Assembly: GCF_945870625.1 (NCBI RefSeq)
Contig: NZ_CAMBTS010000003.1
Span: 1 to 64,000, forward strand
DNA length: 64,000 nucleotides
Origin: Novosphingobium sp. Chol11
GTDB taxonomy: Bacteria > Pseudomonadota > Alphaproteobacteria > Sphingomonadales > Sphingomonadaceae
Reading direction: 5' to 3'
Shown here: one piece after another, positions 62,762-64,000 of the stretch
How the letters are laid out: each line of letters opens with the position of its first letter
Numbering within the stretch: position 1 is the first letter of the stretch
The notes under the pieces: model-generated
Told to the model about the DNA's origin: nothing
What the model saw: the letters and a program-made list of their open reading frames with translations, nothing else
Databases searched by the model: none
Translations under genes and position numbers: made by a program

Positions 62762-64000
62762 TTACTTAAGCCCGTAGGCGATCCACGACGCCCCTTTCGC
62801 GCTGCTCGACACCGCCACCACAATGCGCTGACCGGCGGCCGTCTGGTAGCTGACCGGCGATGTCGTTGCCCCTGCCGGCATGGGAACCTGGCCAACCAGC
62901 GCACCAGTGCTCTTATCATACGCGCTCAGCTTGGCCGGGCCGTCATAACCTGCCGTATCCCAGACAACGCTGCTGCCGTCTGGCACCAGCAGCAGCGATT
63001 TGGTAACAATCAGCGGCACGCGCGAAGCGATCCCCGTTGGCGGAAACTTTGCCCCCTTCAATGCCGGATTGGCGCGGATCTGCGGATCATCGCCATTGGC
63101 GATGGTCCACAATTTATCGCCCTTGTTCATGTCATATGCGGTGATGCGGCCATAGGGCGGCTTGATGATCGGCAATCCTGATGATGTCGGCGGGACCAGC
63201 GGTAGCCCGCCATGATCATAACCATCAGGCTTGGGGGCACCTGGCGCGACCGGAGCAGGTTTGCCCGGAACCACCGGCTTGGGAATGATATAGGCCGTGC
63301 TTGCAGCCGGATCGGGCGCCTTGATCAAGCCATAAACCGTCGGTTTGGTTCTTGCAACAGCGTAATAGCGGCCGGTTTCGGGGTCGAATGCACCAGTATT
63401 CCAGTTTCCTGAACCCCACACCCCGGGCGAAGCCAGTGTGCCCAGCGAGGTTTCGGTGATCAGCGAAGGCGGGGTAAACAAAGGCCCCAATCGGTACTTT
63501 GCAGCCGTCGCCTGCGCCTCTTTGGCCGTTTCAGGCGTGAAGCTGGCAAGGTCTGCCAGCGTCACACCCTGCTGATCGAAAGCTGGCGGCTTGGATGGGA
63601 AAGGCTGCGTTGGCGAGGTATGTTCGCCCGGAATGTCGGACTGCGGAACGGGTCGCTCCTCGATCGGCCAGACCGGCGTGCCCGTTGCCCGGTCAAACAC
63701 ATAAAGGAACCCGGTTTTCCCGGCCTGAATGACCGACTTGATCGGACGCCCATCGACGACCAGATCGGCCAGCACCGGCGGCGCGGCCAGATCATAATCC
63801 CAAAGATCGTGATGGACCATCTGGAAGTGCCACACACGCTTGCCGGTCTTGGCATCCAGCGCCACCAGACTGCTGCCGAAAAGATTATCGCCCTTGCGGT
63901 GGCCGCCATAATACATCGGCGGGGCGGATAGCGGGACATACACAATCCCCAGCGCCTCATCCGCGCTCATCGGCGACCACGCCCCTTGCGCGCCGGACGA
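62762..64000 (-). CDS. PQQ-dependent dehydrogenase (quinoprotein glucose/alcohol type), 5' end outside window
   Basis: C-terminal about 412 residues of a periplasmic eight-bladed quinoprotein dehydrogenase; the reading frame is open through the right edge. Blade motifs seen: GIVYVPLSAPPMYYGGHR, LVALDAKTGKRVWHFQMVHHDLWDYDLAA, GFLYVFDRATGTPVWPIEERPVP, GAFDPETGRYYAV and RITAYDMNKGDKLWTI. HHDLWDYD and the YYGGHR loop resemble membrane-bound glucose-dehydrogenase-like quinoproteins. A proline-rich insertion (PKPVVPGKPAPVAPGAPKP) lies before the later blades. It would oxidise an alcohol or sugar and pass electrons to ubiquinone or to the adjacent cytochrome c. Substrate unknown. Confidence 0.9.
   Translation of the reverse strand, partial: SSGAQGAWSPMSADEALGIVYVPLSAPPMYYGGHRKGDNLFGSSLVALDAKTGKRVWHFQMVHHDLWDYDLAAPPVLADLVVDGRPIKSVIQAGKTGFLYVFDRATGTPVWPIEERPVPQSDIPGEHTSPTQPFPSKPPAFDQQGVTLADLASFTPETAKEAQATAAKYRLGPLFTPPSLITETSLGTLASPGVWGSGNWNTGAFDPETGRYYAVARTKPTVYGLIKAPDPAASTAYIIPKPVVPGKPAPVAPGAPKPDGYDHGGLPLVPPTSSGLPIIKPPYGRITAYDMNKGDKLWTIANGDDPQIRANPALKGAKFPPTGIASRVPLIVTKSLLLVPDGSSVVWDTAGYDGPAKLSAYDKSTGALVGQVPMPAGATTSPVSYQTAAGQRIVVAVSSSAKGASWIAYGLK

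Noticed and set aside
1-64000. CRISPR arrays, tRNA or rRNA genes, transposases, phage genes
   Set aside because: Looked for and not seen; repeats found are short dyads or two-copy repeats only.

Overview
The window is chromosomal DNA of high G+C content from an alphaproteobacterium, most likely a member of the Sphingomonadales (Novosphingobium/Sphingobium/Sphingomonas type). Pointers are the TorF-type porin, the hopanoid (hpn) gene set, an Entner-Doudoroff aldolase, a fused cysN/cysC, and a TonB receptor beside a Rieske oxygenase catabolic cluster. No species can be named from the sequence alone. I saw no rRNA, tRNA, CRISPR array or insertion sequence, and no stretch over 300 bases lacks a gene.

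Layout. (1) 1-11412, housekeeping: a truncated relA/spoT gene, a GT87-type membrane protein gene broken by an amber codon, an M20 carboxypeptidase, a LysE exporter, a GNAT enzyme, hemF, pdeM, infC with an apparent ATA start, a TorF porin, a dicarboxylate transporter and a K+ channel. (2) 11450-21122, central metabolism and sulfur: a divergent PEP carboxylase coupled to a KDPG aldolase gene, a flavin reductase, cysQ-cysNC-cysD (the CysN GTPase domain carries an apparent deletion), an MFS transporter and a TlpA-like thioredoxin. (3) 21151-43698, a hopanoid supercluster in several divergent blocks: hpnL-hpnJ-hpnI; hpnA-B-C-D-E-shc-hpnG; hpnH-ispH; hpnM-mlaA; and dxs-DUF2141-hpnN. It joins isoprenoid supply (dxs, ispH), squalene synthesis (hpnC/D/E), cyclization (shc), C35 side-chain building (hpnH/G), head-group decoration (hpnI/J) and putative transport (hpnN, hpnM, mlaA). 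An arsC-aqpS-arsH arsenic block sits between hpnG and hpnH.

(4) 43971-64000, an accessory catabolic region. Rightward genes encode a nitrilase, a flavin reductase and an acyl-CoA ligase. A meta-cleavage hydrolase is divergent from a TonB receptor, a racemase-family protein and a MarR-type regulator. A tight six-gene leftward operon (hydrolase, CarAa-like Rieske oxygenase, its reductase, extradiol dioxygenase, amidase, M20-family protein) is divergent from a RutA-like flavin monooxygenase. Then come a CitE-like lyase, a MaoC hydratase, a cytochrome c, a SnoaL-like protein and a truncated PQQ dehydrogenase. Three related sites of form TCAATyGAnnTTnnAT lie in the two divergent promoter regions and suggest a single regulon, perhaps under the MarR-type protein.

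The best candidate for an undescribed system is region 4, which looks like a pathway for a nitrogen-containing aromatic compound. Its substrate cannot be read from the sequence. Two of its proteins belong to hydrolase/isomerase families but have lost the usual catalytic residues. All functions are assigned by reading motifs; no database search was run.
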